A DNA stretch of 64,000 bases from Ascidiaceihabitans sp023955215 (GTDB lineage: Bacteria > Pseudomonadota > Alphaproteobacteria > Rhodobacterales > Rhodobacteraceae): the NCBI GenBank assembly GCA_943788345.1, contig CALSPX010000014.1, positions 21,583 to 85,582 on the forward strand, written 5' to 3'. Positions 35,175 through 45,177 of this stretch are shown in pieces; position 1 is the first letter of the stretch; every line of letters starts with the position of its first letter. A program made the position numbers and the translations under genes. The notes beneath the pieces are model-generated. The model saw only the letters and a list, made by a program, of their open reading frames with translations. It ran no database searches and was not told where the DNA came from.

Positions 35175-37805
35175 TCATTTTTTGGCCGCCTCTTTCAGTT
35201 TGTAGATCAGGTCGAGCGCTTGTTTTGGTGACAACTCGTCTGGAAGAATATCGCCTAGTAAATCTAACGCCGGGGAGGCCTCAACCTTAACCGGTGCAGG
35301 GGGTGGCGTGCTGGCGAAAAGGGGCAGATCGTCGATCAGTGTCTTTTGTGTTGCCCCACCTTCACGCTCACCTTTTTCCAAGGCTTCCAGCACCACACGT
35401 GCGCGCGCGATTACGGCATCTGGCAGGCCAGCCAGCTTTGCCACCTGAACACCATAAGACCGATCGGCAGCGCCTTTTTTGACTTCGTGCAAGAACACAA
35501 CGTCACCATCAAATTCTTTGACTGCAACAGTAGCGTTATCTACTCCATCCAACTTGCCCGAAAGCGCAGTCATTTCGTGATAGTGCGTAGCGAACAAGGC
35601 GCGTGATTGGTTAACGTCGTGCAGGTGCTCTAGCGTGGCCCATGCGATTGATAGACCGTCATAGGTCGCAGTACCGCGTCCAATTTCATCCAAGATCACC
35701 AATGCATGGTCGTCTGCTTGATTAAGGATTGCTGCAGTTTCCACCATTTCAACCATAAATGTCGAACGGCCACGGGCCAAATCATCAGATGCACCTACGC
35801 GGCTGAACAATTGGCTGATCATGCCAATATGCGCAGAAGTGGCGGGTACATAGCTGCCCATTTGCGCCAGAAGGGCAATCAGTGCGTTTTGACGCAAGAA
35901 TGTCGATTTACCAGCCATGTTGGGACCGGTGAGCAGCCAGATGTTGGCGGTATCCGTGGCGGACAGGTCACAGTCATTAGCGATGAAAGGTTGACCCGAT
36001 TGATCGCGCAAAGCCTTTTCAACAACAGGATGGCGCCCACCGATGATGTTGAACGCGCGAGATGTGTCGACAGTTGGCTTGCACCAGTCTTGGGCACGGG
36101 CGAGGTGGGCTAAACTGGTGGTCAAATCGATCTCTGCCAAGCCACGTGCTGTTTGCGTAATCAGGGCGGCACTGTCCAAGATCGCGGACTTTAGCGTTTC
36201 ATAGAGACGCTTTTCGATCTCAAGGGCGCGGTTGCCAGCGTTGAGGATCTTCGTCTCCATCTCGGACAACTCAACAGTGGTAAAGCGCACTTGATTGGCT
36301 GTGGTTTGACGGTGGATGAAGGCCTCATTCAGTGGTGGCGATAACATCTTATCGGCATGGGTCGCCGTGGTTTCAATGAAATAGCCCAAGACGTTGTTGT
36401 GTTTGATCTTCAGCGTCGAAATGCCTGTTTGCGTCGCAAATTCCTTTTGCATCTGCGCGATGACACTACGCCCCTCATCACGTAGTTTGCGGGCCTCATC
36501 GAGGTCTTCGTCATATTCGGGGGCGATGAAGCCGCCATCACGGACCAAAAGTGGCGGCTCTGCGATCAGTGCTTGATCTAGTAGCTCAATCAAATCGTCA
36601 TGCCCTGTTAGGCTTTGTAACGCGCTAGACAATAGTTTTGGCGCGTCGCCAAGACCGTTTGATGTAATCAAGCCCGCCTCAGCCAACCCATTGCGAATGG
36701 CGGTCATATCACGGGGGCCGCCGCGGTCTAAGGATAGGCGCGACAGGGCGCGGTCCAAATCGGGAACTTGGCGCAGTTTTTCACGCACATCTTCGGTAAT
36801 CCGTGTGTTTTCTAGGACGTGTGATACGGCATTCAATCTGTCCGAAACTGTCTCTAACACTCGCGAAGGTGCGGAAAGCCTTCGCTCAAGAAGGCGTGCG
36901 CCGCCTGCGGTGACGGTGGTGTCAATCACAGCTAGTAATGATCCGGCACGTCCACCTGACAACGCTTGGGTTAGTTCCAAATTGCGGCGCGTCGCGGCGT
37001 CGATTTGAACGGTTTTATTATGCTGTTCCTGCTGTGGGGGCTGCAATAGAGGCAATTTACCCTTTTGAGTAATATTTAGGTAATCAACGATGGCACCCAT
37101 CGCGGCAATTTCGGCCCGATCGAAGTTACCATAGGCGTCCAAAGTGCTGACGCCGAACAGATCACAAAGGCGCTTTTCTCCAGACGTGCTGTCAAAGGAA
37201 GATCCCGACAACCCCGTCAATGAAATTCCAAATTCAGTTACTAACTGGTGTAAATCGTTCTCTAGTGCCTGTGGGACTATCAACTCGGACGGGGACAAGC
37301 GGGCGAGTTCAGGACCTAACCGCGTTTGGTTCGCCTTCATTGCGTTGAACATACCGGTGGAAATATCGACCCATGCGATAGCAGCTTGATCGCGGACCTC
37401 AACAAACGCTGCGAGATAATTGTGACTGCGTGCGTTCAGCAAGCTGTCTTCTGTCAAAGTGCCTGGAGTGACAAGGCGCACAACATCGCGTTTTACGATC
37501 GATTTATAGCCACGTTTCTTTGCTTCAGCAGGACTTTCCAGCTGCTCGCAAACGCCAACGCGATATCCTTTGCGGATGAGGGTCAGCAGATACCCTTCGG
37601 CCGCATGCACAGGCACGCCGCACATGGGAATGTCATTGCCCTCATGTTTGCCGCGTTTGGTCAGAGCGATGTCTAAGCTTTCAGCTGCGGCAACGGCATC
37701 ATCAAAGAACATTTCATAGAAATCGCCCATACGATAAAACAGCAAAGCATCAGGATGCGCGGCTTTGATCTCTAGATACTGGGCCATCATTGGTGTGACG
37801 GTCAT
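35175..37805 (-). CDS. mutS: DNA mismatch repair protein MutS
   Basis: MutS recognises mispairs and starts methyl-independent mismatch repair with MutL. The 876-residue protein has the mismatch-reading 'MGDFYEMFFDDA' near residue 25-36 (Phe and Glu of F-x-E), connector and lever domains, and the ABC-type ATPase with 'TGPNMAGKSTFLRQ', 'ILDEIGRGTATYDGLSIAWA' and 'FATHYHEMTAL'. Length is normal. It is divergent from maeB across 132 bases and convergent with grpE. Confidence 0.97.
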   Translation of the reverse strand: MTVTPMMAQYLEIKAAHPDALLFYRMGDFYEMFFDDAVAAAESLDIALTKRGKHEGNDIPMCGVPVHAAEGYLLTLIRKGYRVGVCEQLESPAEAKKRGYKSIVKRDVVRLVTPGTLTEDSLLNARSHNYLAAFVEVRDQAAIAWVDISTGMFNAMKANQTRLGPELARLSPSELIVPQALENDLHQLVTEFGISLTGLSGSSFDSTSGEKRLCDLFGVSTLDAYGNFDRAEIAAMGAIVDYLNITQKGKLPLLQPPQQEQHNKTVQIDAATRRNLELTQALSGGRAGSLLAVIDTTVTAGGARLLERRLSAPSRVLETVSDRLNAVSHVLENTRITEDVREKLRQVPDLDRALSRLSLDRGGPRDMTAIRNGLAEAGLITSNGLGDAPKLLSSALQSLTGHDDLIELLDQALIAEPPLLVRDGGFIAPEYDEDLDEARKLRDEGRSVIAQMQKEFATQTGISTLKIKHNNVLGYFIETTATHADKMLSPPLNEAFIHRQTTANQVRFTTVELSEMETKILNAGNRALEIEKRLYETLKSAILDSAALITQTARGLAEIDLTTSLAHLARAQDWCKPTVDTSRAFNIIGGRHPVVEKALRDQSGQPFIANDCDLSATDTANIWLLTGPNMAGKSTFLRQNALIALLAQMGSYVPATSAHIGMISQLFSRVGASDDLARGRSTFMVEMVETAAILNQADDHALVILDEIGRGTATYDGLSIAWATLEHLHDVNQSRALFATHYHEMTALSGKLDGVDNATVAVKEFDGDVVFLHEVKKGAADRSYGVQVAKLAGLPDAVIARARVVLEALEKGEREGGATQKTLIDDLPLFASTPPPAPVKVEASPALDLLGDILPDELSPKQALDLIYKLKEAAKK

Positions 37806-37870
37806 ATTTTGTCCCCCGACAAGTGTTGGCTGACCTTACAAAGACGGACGAGGTGGGAAAACCCGTAAAG

Positions 37871-37920
37871 TGCGTAACCATTGAGGGTTTCAGATCTCTC
37901 GTTTACGGTAAAATTACGCA
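37871..37920. repeat. Inverted repeat in the mutS/maeB promoter region
   Basis: Perfect seven-base arms TGCGTAA (37871-37877) and TTACGCA (37914-37920) are separated by 36 bases, and the second arm ends just before the maeB ribosome-binding site. It may be a paired operator or a leader hairpin; nothing else supports a role. Confidence 0.25.
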
Positions 37921-37937
37921 TGGGAGGAAAATGCATA

Positions 37938-40193
37938 ATGTCCAAGACCAAAGTCACCGATGAAGAGGCGTTGGCCTTTCACTTAGAACCAACACCTGGA
38001 AAATTTGAAATCACGGCCACTGTTCCAATGACCACGCAACGGGACCTGTCTTTGGCCTATTCTCCAGGCGTTGCGGTGCCTTGCTTGGCGATCGCCGAGA
38101 ATCCAGGTTTGGCCTATGACTATACGAACAAAGGGAACCTTGTTGCGGTGATTTCCAATGGTACTGCGGTGCTAGGTTTGGGTAATTTGGGTGCATTAGG
38201 ATCGAAGCCCGTGATGGAAGGCAAAGCGGTTCTATTTAAGCGCTTTGCGGATGTGAACAGCATCGACATCGAATTGGATACCGAAGATCCAGATGAATTC
38301 TGTAAAGCTGTAAGACTGATGGGGCCCACCTTTGGCGGCATCAATCTTGAGGACATCAAGGCACCAGAGTGCTTTATTATTGAGCAGCGTTTGAAAGAGG
38401 AAATGGACATTCCTGTTTTTCATGATGATCAGCATGGCACGGCAGTCATTTGTGCAGCGGGTCTAATCAATGCGCTTCATTTGTCTGGTAAAAAAATAGA
38501 AGACGTTAAAATCGTTCTGAATGGCGCTGGGGCTGCTGGGATTGCATGTCTTGAGTTGTTGAAGTGCATGGGTGCGAGAAACGAAAATTGCATCATGTGC
38601 GATACCAAGGGTGTGATCTATCAAGGTCGCACAGAGGGTATGAACCAATGGAAGTCAGCGCATGCGGTTATCACAGACGCACGCACATTGGACGAGGCAA
38701 TGAAAGGTTGTGATGTTTTCCTAGGCGTTTCCGCGAAAGGTGCCGTAACCCCGTCGATGGTCGCCAGCATGGCGGACAACCCAGTTATCTTTGCAATGGC
38801 GAACCCTGATCCAGAGATCACACCAGAAGAGGCACACGAAGTACGTGTTGATGCCATCGTCGCCACAGGACGCAGTGATTATCCAAACCAAGTGAACAAT
38901 GTTTTGGGCTTTCCATATTTGTTCCGCGGCGCATTGGACATTCACGCCCGTGCAATCAACGATGAGATGAAAATTGCTTGCGCTCACGCCCTTGCCCAAC
39001 TGGCCCGCGAGGAGGTGCCGGATGAAGTTGCACTAGCCTATGGTAAAAACCTTACGTTTGGACGTGACTATATCATCCCAACACCGTTTGATCCGAGATT
39101 GATCCACCGTATTCCACCAGCTGTTGCGAAGGCAGGAATGGACACTGGTGTGGCCCGTCGCCCGATTATTGATATCGAGGCATACGAAGTTTCGCTAAAA
39201 TCGCGGATGGATCCAACGGCAAGCATCTTGCGGGGCCTAAACATCCGTGCGCGCACGGCTCAAGCGCGGATGATTTTCGCCGAAGGTGATGATCCGCGTG
39301 CGTTGCGCGCAGCGGTGAATTACCAGCGTTCTGGTCTAGGCAAGGCATTGGTTGTTGGACGTGCTTCTGATGTAAAAGCCAAGCTTGAAGAAGCTGGGCT
39401 CGCAGATGCTGTGCGTGAATTAGAAGTGGTCAATGCAGCCAATACACCTCATTTAGAGACTTATAAAAGCTTCTTGTATGATCGCTTGCAGCGCAAAGGT
39501 TTTGACCGCGCAGATATTCACCGCTTGGCTTCACGGGATCGCCACGTTTTCTCGGCATTGATGTTGGCGCATGGGCATGGCGATGGATTGGTTACGGGTG
39601 TGACGCGCAAATCTGCGCATATTTTGGAACGGATCAATCACGTGTTTGATGCGGATGCAGCTCATGGTGCTGCGGGCATTACCGCGATCCTTCACAAGGG
39701 AAAGATTGTGTTTATAGCGGACACTTTGGTTCATGAATGGCCTGACGAAAATGATCTGGCCACAATTGCAGAACGCGCCGCTGTTGTTGCGCGTGATATG
39801 GGTCTTGAGCCGCGTGTGGCTTTTGTCAGCTTCTCAACCTTTGGATATCCAATTTCTGAGAGGGCAGAGAAAATGCACCTCGCCCCAAAGGTATTGGACG
39901 AGCGCGGTGTTGGTTTTGAATACGAGGGTGAAATGACCGTGGATGTGGCGCTTAATGCGGAGTCGCAAAAGCAGTATCCATTTTCACGCCTGACTGGTCC
40001 TGCAAACATTTTAGTGGTTCCTGCACGTCACTCTGCCAGCATTTCCGTTAAATTGATGCAAGAAATGGGCGATGCGACTGTGATTGGCCCAATCCTTGCC
40101 GGTGTCGATGAATCCATTCAGGTTTGTTCAACGTCAGCGACAGCCAATGATATTTTGAACATGGCAATTTTGGCCGCATGTAAGGTTGGCTAA
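37938..40193 (+). CDS. maeB: NADP-dependent malic enzyme, MaeB type
   Basis: This 751-residue protein decarboxylates malate to pyruvate. The N-terminal half (about 1-430) is the malic enzyme domain with 'LSLAYSPGVAVPCLAIAENP' (in part), 'VFHDDQHGTAVI' and 'VLNGAGAAGIACLELL'. The C-terminal half (about 440-750) is a phosphotransacetylase-like domain, probably regulatory, with 'RMIFAEGDDPRALRAA'. This two-domain layout is typical of MaeB. GGAGG at 37923-37927 supports the ATG at 37938. The next gene starts in its stop codon (TAATG). Confidence 0.95.
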   Translation: MSKTKVTDEEALAFHLEPTPGKFEITATVPMTTQRDLSLAYSPGVAVPCLAIAENPGLAYDYTNKGNLVAVISNGTAVLGLGNLGALGSKPVMEGKAVLFKRFADVNSIDIELDTEDPDEFCKAVRLMGPTFGGINLEDIKAPECFIIEQRLKEEMDIPVFHDDQHGTAVICAAGLINALHLSGKKIEDVKIVLNGAGAAGIACLELLKCMGARNENCIMCDTKGVIYQGRTEGMNQWKSAHAVITDARTLDEAMKGCDVFLGVSAKGAVTPSMVASMADNPVIFAMANPDPEITPEEAHEVRVDAIVATGRSDYPNQVNNVLGFPYLFRGALDIHARAINDEMKIACAHALAQLAREEVPDEVALAYGKNLTFGRDYIIPTPFDPRLIHRIPPAVAKAGMDTGVARRPIIDIEAYEVSLKSRMDPTASILRGLNIRARTAQARMIFAEGDDPRALRAAVNYQRSGLGKALVVGRASDVKAKLEEAGLADAVRELEVVNAANTPHLETYKSFLYDRLQRKGFDRADIHRLASRDRHVFSALMLAHGHGDGLVTGVTRKSAHILERINHVFDADAAHGAAGITAILHKGKIVFIADTLVHEWPDENDLATIAERAAVVARDMGLEPRVAFVSFSTFGYPISERAEKMHLAPKVLDERGVGFEYEGEMTVDVALNAESQKQYPFSRLTGPANILVVPARHSASISVKLMQEMGDATVIGPILAGVDESIQVCSTSATANDILNMAILAACKVG

Positions 40194-41068
40194 TGACGAT
40201 CTACAACCTTGGCTCAATCAACATCGACATGGTTTATCAGGTGCCGCATTTGCCGGCACCTGGCGAAACGTTGGCTGCAAAATCCTATTCTCAGGGTGTG
40301 GGTGGCAAGGGCGCAAATATGTCCGTGGCAGCCGCCCGCGCAGGTGCACGTACACGTCATATTGGGGCAGTTGGAACCGATGGCCGCTGGGCGGTTGAAC
40401 GTCTACTAGAATATGGCGTTGATGTGGGACACATCGCCGAGGTTTCAGAGGTGACAGGTCACGCGATTATCAGTGTTGATGACAGTGCTGAAAACTCGAT
40501 CGTGTTGTGGCCCGGCGCAAACTACCGACTTGAAGTGGATCAAATCGGTGCCGCATTGGCTGAGGCTGATACTGGCGACACTTTGTTGATGCAGAACGAA
40601 ACGACAGGTCAATTAGTTGCTGCGCAAATAGCCAAGGACTTGGGGTTTAGGATCGTCTATGCCGCTGCGCCGTTTGAGGCGGATGCGGTCAAGATGTTGC
40701 TCCCATATATCGATTTGTTATTCCTGAACGAAATCGAGGCGGGACAGCTTGAAACAGCGATTGGGAAGCCAATAAATGCGCTGGAAGTTGCAAATGTCAT
40801 TGTAACCTTGGGCGCTGATGGATGTCGTTGGTATTCGAATTCCGCCGGGTTAGAGACTGATTTTGACGCAATTAAAGTCGAACCAATTGATACCACTGGG
40901 GCTGGTGATACGTTCACCGGTTATGTGGTTGCTGGATTGGATCGCGGTATGCCAATGGCGCAGGCGATCAAATTGGCGACCCAAGCCAGTGCTTTAATGG
41001 TTACACGGCTTGGGACGGCAGACGTTATTCCTGATCTCAAAGATGTTCAGGATGCGAAGTTCGGTTAG
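40193..41068 (+). CDS. PfkB-family sugar kinase, ribokinase-like
   Basis: This 291-residue carbohydrate kinase phosphorylates a sugar or nucleoside with ATP. It has the N-terminal substrate motif 'GVGGKGANMSVAAARAGA' (like ribokinase 'GGKGANQAVAAARLGA'), and the C-terminal 'DTTGAGDTFTGY' with the catalytic aspartate and anion hole. Ribokinase is the best guess, but it lacks an rbs transport neighbourhood, so the substrate is uncertain. It is translationally coupled to maeB by a one-base overlap and converges on msrA with 4 bases overlap. Confidence 0.82.
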   Translation: MTIYNLGSINIDMVYQVPHLPAPGETLAAKSYSQGVGGKGANMSVAAARAGARTRHIGAVGTDGRWAVERLLEYGVDVGHIAEVSEVTGHAIISVDDSAENSIVLWPGANYRLEVDQIGAALAEADTGDTLLMQNETTGQLVAAQIAKDLGFRIVYAAAPFEADAVKMLLPYIDLLFLNEIEAGQLETAIGKPINALEVANVIVTLGADGCRWYSNSAGLETDFDAIKVEPIDTTGAGDTFTGYVVAGLDRGMPMAQAIKLATQASALMVTRLGTADVIPDLKDVQDAKFG

Positions 41069-41724
41069 TGACCAACAAACGGAGCTGCGGTGCCCCACAG
41101 TTTTTCAACACGTTGATCGCGGCCGCATGCATCGCGGTAGGCCTTATATGCTTTTGACTGCTTTTTCGGGCCAAAGCGTGTCAGCACAATTTTGCTACCC
41201 TTGTAATAGTCCTGATGTGAGGCATCGGCTGCGTAAAAGGGGAATGAACCCAGGATAGGTGTTACTACCTTTTGCCCAAGATCGCTGGCAGCCTGTGCTT
41301 TGGCCTTTTCAGCAGCGGCTTTTTGATCGGGGCTCTCTGCAAAGATTGCTGTCGCATAGCTTTGGCCGCGATCACAGAACTGACCGCCTGCATCGGTTGG
41401 ATCCACCGAACGGAAGAACTTGCTTAGTATGTCGTCGCGCGAAACGATGTCTGGGTCAAAGATGATTTGAACAGCCTCATAATGGCCAGTTCCGCCACGT
41501 ACGACTTGTTTGTATGTAGGGTTGGCCACTTTGCCGCCAGCAAAACCTGAAATGGCTTCTTTTACACCGTCGACGCTTTCGAAATCGGATTCAACACACC
41601 AAAAGCATCCCCCGGCAACGGTAAGTGTTTCAGTGTCTGCCTGAGCGGTTTGTACCTGTGCAAAAAGTCCCGCGGTGGCGACCAGTGCAAGGGCCGTTGA
41701 TTTAGCTGAGCGTGTAAATATCAT
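41065..41724 (-). CDS. msrA: Exported peptide-methionine (S)-S-oxide reductase
   Basis: MsrA repairs methionine-S-sulfoxide. The 219-residue precursor has a signal peptide (1-29, ending 'AQA-D'), so the enzyme probably works in the periplasm. The catalytic motif is GGC40FWCVE, with C40 as the sulfoxide-attacking cysteine, and 'VVRGGTGHYEAVQIIFDP' and 'DRGQSYATAIF' follow. The C-terminus 'DACGRDQ' may hold a resolving cysteine. An AGGAG site at 41730-41734 supports the start. Confidence 0.93.
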   Translation of the reverse strand: MIFTRSAKSTALALVATAGLFAQVQTAQADTETLTVAGGCFWCVESDFESVDGVKEAISGFAGGKVANPTYKQVVRGGTGHYEAVQIIFDPDIVSRDDILSKFFRSVDPTDAGGQFCDRGQSYATAIFAESPDQKAAAEKAKAQAASDLGQKVVTPILGSFPFYAADASHQDYYKGSKIVLTRFGPKKQSKAYKAYRDACGRDQRVEKLWGTAAPFVGH

Positions 41725-41865
41725 TTCAGTCTCCTTTGCATTCTAGTTCACCATTTGGAGCGGTTTACGCAAGTGTCGAGCATACGATGTAACGCATAGG
41801 TGAGAGAGGTTTCATATTGGCACCGTAAATCTGCAGGCCTAAGGTGCCTCAAACTGGGGAGAGTT

Positions 41866-42589
41866 ATGGATCAAACGAAGCGCATCGCGATGTGGTCTGG
41901 GCCGCGTAATTTATCGACTGCCATGATGTATAGTTTTGGTGGCCGCAAGGATTCTACAGTTGTGGATGAACCGTTTTATGCCGCTTATTTGGCCAAAACC
42001 GGAATCGTTCACCCAATGCAAAATGAAATATTGGCATCCCAATTCCAAGACCCTGATATGGTTGCCCGCCAACTTCTGGCACCAACTGACCGCCCCATCT
42101 TTTATCAAAAGCATATGACCCAGCATATGGTTGATGGTGTTCCACGTGCGTGGATGGCTCACGTCACCAACGTGTTTTTAATCCGTCATCCTGCACGGGT
42201 TGTGGCCAGCTATGCGAAGAAACGCGAAGGGCCGCAGTTGGACGACATCGGGTTCCGCCAACAGGCTGAGCTGTTTGATCACGTCACCGCGCTGGGCCAA
42301 ACGCCGATTGTGGTCGATTCACACGACATTCGCGACGATCCTGCAGGGCATGATGCGCAAGCTGTGCGATGCGGTGGGTCTGGAGTGGGATGCGGGGATG
42401 TTGCATCTGGCCAAGTGGCGGCCACGCCAGTGATGGCGTCTGGGCGTCGCACTGGTATGGGGCTGTTCACCGCTCTACCGGTTTTGCGGATGCAGAGGGC
42501 GATTTGCCCTGCGTTAGAGCCTAGATTATGCAGAGGTAGCGGCGCAAGCCATGCCGTTTTACGACAGGCTTGCGGCTGTAAAGTTGTAG
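41866..42589 (+). pseudogene. Sulfotransferase-like gene with four +1 frameshifts
   Basis: The first 160 codons encode a normal sulfotransferase-family start ('RIAMWSGPRNLSTAMMYSFG', 'VFLIRHPARVVASYAKK', 'VVDSHDI'). After 'DDPAG' the frame shifts four times, each as if one base were inserted: near 42346-42348 (GGG), 42416 (T), 42507-42509 (CCC) and 42523 (A). Following the shifts restores 'MMRKLCDAVGLEWDAGMLHL', 'GGHASDGVWASHWYGAVHRS', 'PALEP' and 'DYAEVAAQAMPFYDRLAAVK', ending at a TAG at 42587-42589. That is a 239-residue protein of normal family length, ending one base before the argG stop. In the unshifted frame a 244-residue product with an unrelated tail would run to 42600. It is either a decaying gene or a patch of sequencing error. 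GGGGAG at 41857-41862 precedes the ATG. Confidence 0.8.
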
Positions 42590-43810
42590 TTACTTTTTAA
42601 GGCGGCGATCGCGTGCTGCCAAAAGTTTCAGGCGTAGCGCGTTCAATTGAATGAAGCCTGCTGCGTCTTTTTGATCGTATGCGCCTGCGTCATCTTCAAA
42701 CGTCACGTGCGCTTCGGAATAAAGCGAGTGATCAGACCAACGGCCCACAGTGCGTGACAGACCTTTGTACAGTTTCACGCGAACGGTGCCGGTGACGTGC
42801 TCTTGGCTTTTGTCGATCATCGCTTGCATCATTTCACGCTCTGGGCTGAACCAGAAACCGTTGTAGATCAGCTCTGCGTATTTCGGCATCAGCTCATCCT
42901 TAAGGTGCGCCGCGCCGCGATCCAATGTGATGGATTCGATGCCACGGTGCGCTTCGAGTAGGATCGTGCCGCCCGGCGTTTCGTAGATGCCGCGTGACTT
43001 CATGCCAACGAAACGGCCTTCAACCAGATCAAGACGGCCAATGCCGTGCTTGCCACCAAGGCGGTTCAGTTCGGTCAGAACGGTTGCTGGTGACATTGCC
43101 ACGCCGTTGATGGAAACCGCGTCGCCTTTTGCAAAACTGATTTCGATGTATTCAGCTTCGTTCGGTGCATCCTCTGGGGATACCGTGCGCTGGTACACGT
43201 ATTCTGGTGCATCAACTGCTGGATCTTCGAGGACTTTGCCCTCTGAAGATGTGTGCAACAGGTTCGCGTCAACGCTGAACGGTGCTTCGCCGCGTTTGTC
43301 TGTGGCGATTGGGATTTGGTTCTTTTCGGCAAAGTCGATCAGTTTGGTACGGCTGGATAGGTCCCACTCGCGCCAAGGTGCGATCACTTTGATGTCTGGG
43401 TTCAACGCGTATGCGGCCAGTTCGAAACGAACCTGATCGTTGCCTTTGCCCGTCGCGCCGTGTGCGATTGCGTCAGCGCCGGTTTCTTCGGCGATTTCCA
43501 CCAGACGTTTTGAGATCAATGGACGTGCGATGGATGTGCCCAGAAGGTACAGACCTTCATAAACCGCATTGGCGCGGAACATTGGAAATACAAAGTCACG
43601 CACGAATTCTTCGCGGACGTCTTCGATGTAGATGGAAGAGGCACCCATCATCTCTGCTTTGGCGCGTGCTGGTTCGAGTTCTTCACCTTGGCCAAGGTCG
43701 GCGGTGAAGGTCACAACTTCGCAACCGTATTCGGTTTGCAGCCATTTCAGAATGATCGAGGTATCAAGGCCACCGGAGTAGGCGAGGACGACTTTTTTAG
43801 GCGCGGACAT
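42590..43810 (-). CDS. argG: Argininosuccinate synthase
   Basis: ArgG joins citrulline and aspartate with ATP in arginine synthesis. The 406-residue protein starts with the PP-loop 'VLAYSGGLDTSIILKWL', then 'FTADLGQGEELEPA', 'AHGATGKGNDQVRFE' and 'GRLDLVEGRFVGMKSRG', all hallmarks. It is divergent from ilvA; the starts are 131 bases apart. Its stop codon immediately adjoins the reconstructed end of the sulfotransferase pseudogene. Confidence 0.97.
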   Translation of the reverse strand: MSAPKKVVLAYSGGLDTSIILKWLQTEYGCEVVTFTADLGQGEELEPARAKAEMMGASSIYIEDVREEFVRDFVFPMFRANAVYEGLYLLGTSIARPLISKRLVEIAEETGADAIAHGATGKGNDQVRFELAAYALNPDIKVIAPWREWDLSSRTKLIDFAEKNQIPIATDKRGEAPFSVDANLLHTSSEGKVLEDPAVDAPEYVYQRTVSPEDAPNEAEYIEISFAKGDAVSINGVAMSPATVLTELNRLGGKHGIGRLDLVEGRFVGMKSRGIYETPGGTILLEAHRGIESITLDRGAAHLKDELMPKYAELIYNGFWFSPEREMMQAMIDKSQEHVTGTVRVKLYKGLSRTVGRWSDHSLYSEAHVTFEDDAGAYDQKDAAGFIQLNALRLKLLAARDRRLKK

Positions 43811-43941
43811 CTTACTTTTCCTTTGTCAGGTTCGCCGCGGGCGATAGCGCGTTTTGCATCCAGAGGCAAGGACAGCAAGGCCGTTGACCCTTTGATTGCC
43901 TGTGCTTAGGTCTGATGTATCGCTTAATTCAGGATAGTTTT

Positions 43942-45177
43942 ATGGCCCCCGACATGTTTGTTGCCTCTGCCCGCGCCGCCACTGCCGAAATGCGTAGCGT
44001 TTTTCCGGCTACCCCTTTGCTGCGCAGCGATCTTCTGTCTCAACGGTTTGGGGCAGATATTTGGCTTAAACGTGAAGACTTAAGTCCTGTTCGATCCTAC
44101 AAATTGCGTGGTGCGTTTAATGCGATGCGTAAGGTAATCTCCACACACGATATTTTTGTCTGCGCCAGTGCTGGAAATCACGCTCAGGGCGTTGCCTTTA
44201 TGTGTCGTCACTTTGGAGTGAAGGGCGTGGTGTTTATGCCAGTCACAACACCAGAGCAGAAGGTGATGAAAACACAGATGTTTGGTGGCACCCATGTTGA
44301 GATCCGGATGGTTGGTGACTACTTTGACGAGACGCTTAAAGCATCTCAAAAATATTGTTCTGAACAAGGTGCTTACTTCCTTTCGCCTTTTGACGACGAG
44401 GATGTGATTGAAGGGCAGGCTAGTGTTGCGGTTGAGATTGAAGAGCAGTTAGGACGTGTTCCAGACCACATTGTTCTTCCAGTTGGTGGTGGCGGTTTGT
44501 CTGCGGGGACGTTTAGTTATTTTGGCGCTGATTGCGCCTATACCTTTGTTGAACCCACAGGTGCTCAAAGTCTGAAGGTGGCTGTTGATGCCGGTGAACC
44601 AATGACCGTATCTAAGGTGGATACGTTTGTTGATGGTGCTGCGGTTGCGCGGATTGGAGAGCGTACATTTGCAAGGTTGAAGGGCATCAATGGATCAACT
44701 GTTTTACATCTGGATGAGGACCGTATTTGTACTACGATACTAGAGATGTTGAATGTTGAAGGGATTGTCCTTGAGCCAGCTGGAGCAATGTCGATTGAGG
44801 TACTAAGTGAGATCTCAGATCAGATTAAAGGTAAAACAGTTGTCTGCGTTGCCTCAGGTGGAAACTTTGACTTTGAGCGATTACCAGAGGTTAAAGAAAG
44901 AGCGCAGCGATATTCGGGATTAAAAAAGTATTTCATTTTGCGCCTTCCGCAACGCCCGGGTGCACTAAAAGACTTCCTGAATATTTTGGGCCCAGACGAC
45001 AATATCGCACGCTTTGAGTACATGAAAAAATCTGCACGAAATTTTGGGTCTGTTTTGATTGGGATCGAAACTTCTGACTCAAAGAATTTTGATGTTATGT
45101 GCAAGCTAATTGCCGAGGCTGGATTTACTTTGACAGACATAACCAATGACGAGGCTTTAACTCAGTTCGTCGTTTAG
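43942..45177 (+). CDS. ilvA: Threonine ammonia-lyase (threonine dehydratase)
   Basis: IlvA deaminates threonine to 2-oxobutanoate, the first step to isoleucine. The 411-residue PLP enzyme has the Schiff-base lysine K54 in 'VRSYKLRGAF', 'CASAGNHAQGVAF', the glycine loop 'LPVGGGGLSAG', and one C-terminal ACT-like regulatory domain (about 325-411). The single regulatory domain and length match the shorter IlvA class. The open frame begins at 43915, but AGGAT at 43931-43935 supports the ATG at 43942. Confidence 0.92.
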   Translation: MAPDMFVASARAATAEMRSVFPATPLLRSDLLSQRFGADIWLKREDLSPVRSYKLRGAFNAMRKVISTHDIFVCASAGNHAQGVAFMCRHFGVKGVVFMPVTTPEQKVMKTQMFGGTHVEIRMVGDYFDETLKASQKYCSEQGAYFLSPFDDEDVIEGQASVAVEIEEQLGRVPDHIVLPVGGGGLSAGTFSYFGADCAYTFVEPTGAQSLKVAVDAGEPMTVSKVDTFVDGAAVARIGERTFARLKGINGSTVLHLDEDRICTTILEMLNVEGIVLEPAGAMSIEVLSEISDQIKGKTVVCVASGGNFDFERLPEVKERAQRYSGLKKYFILRLPQRPGALKDFLNILGPDDNIARFEYMKKSARNFGSVLIGIETSDSKNFDVMCKLIAEAGFTLTDITNDEALTQFVV

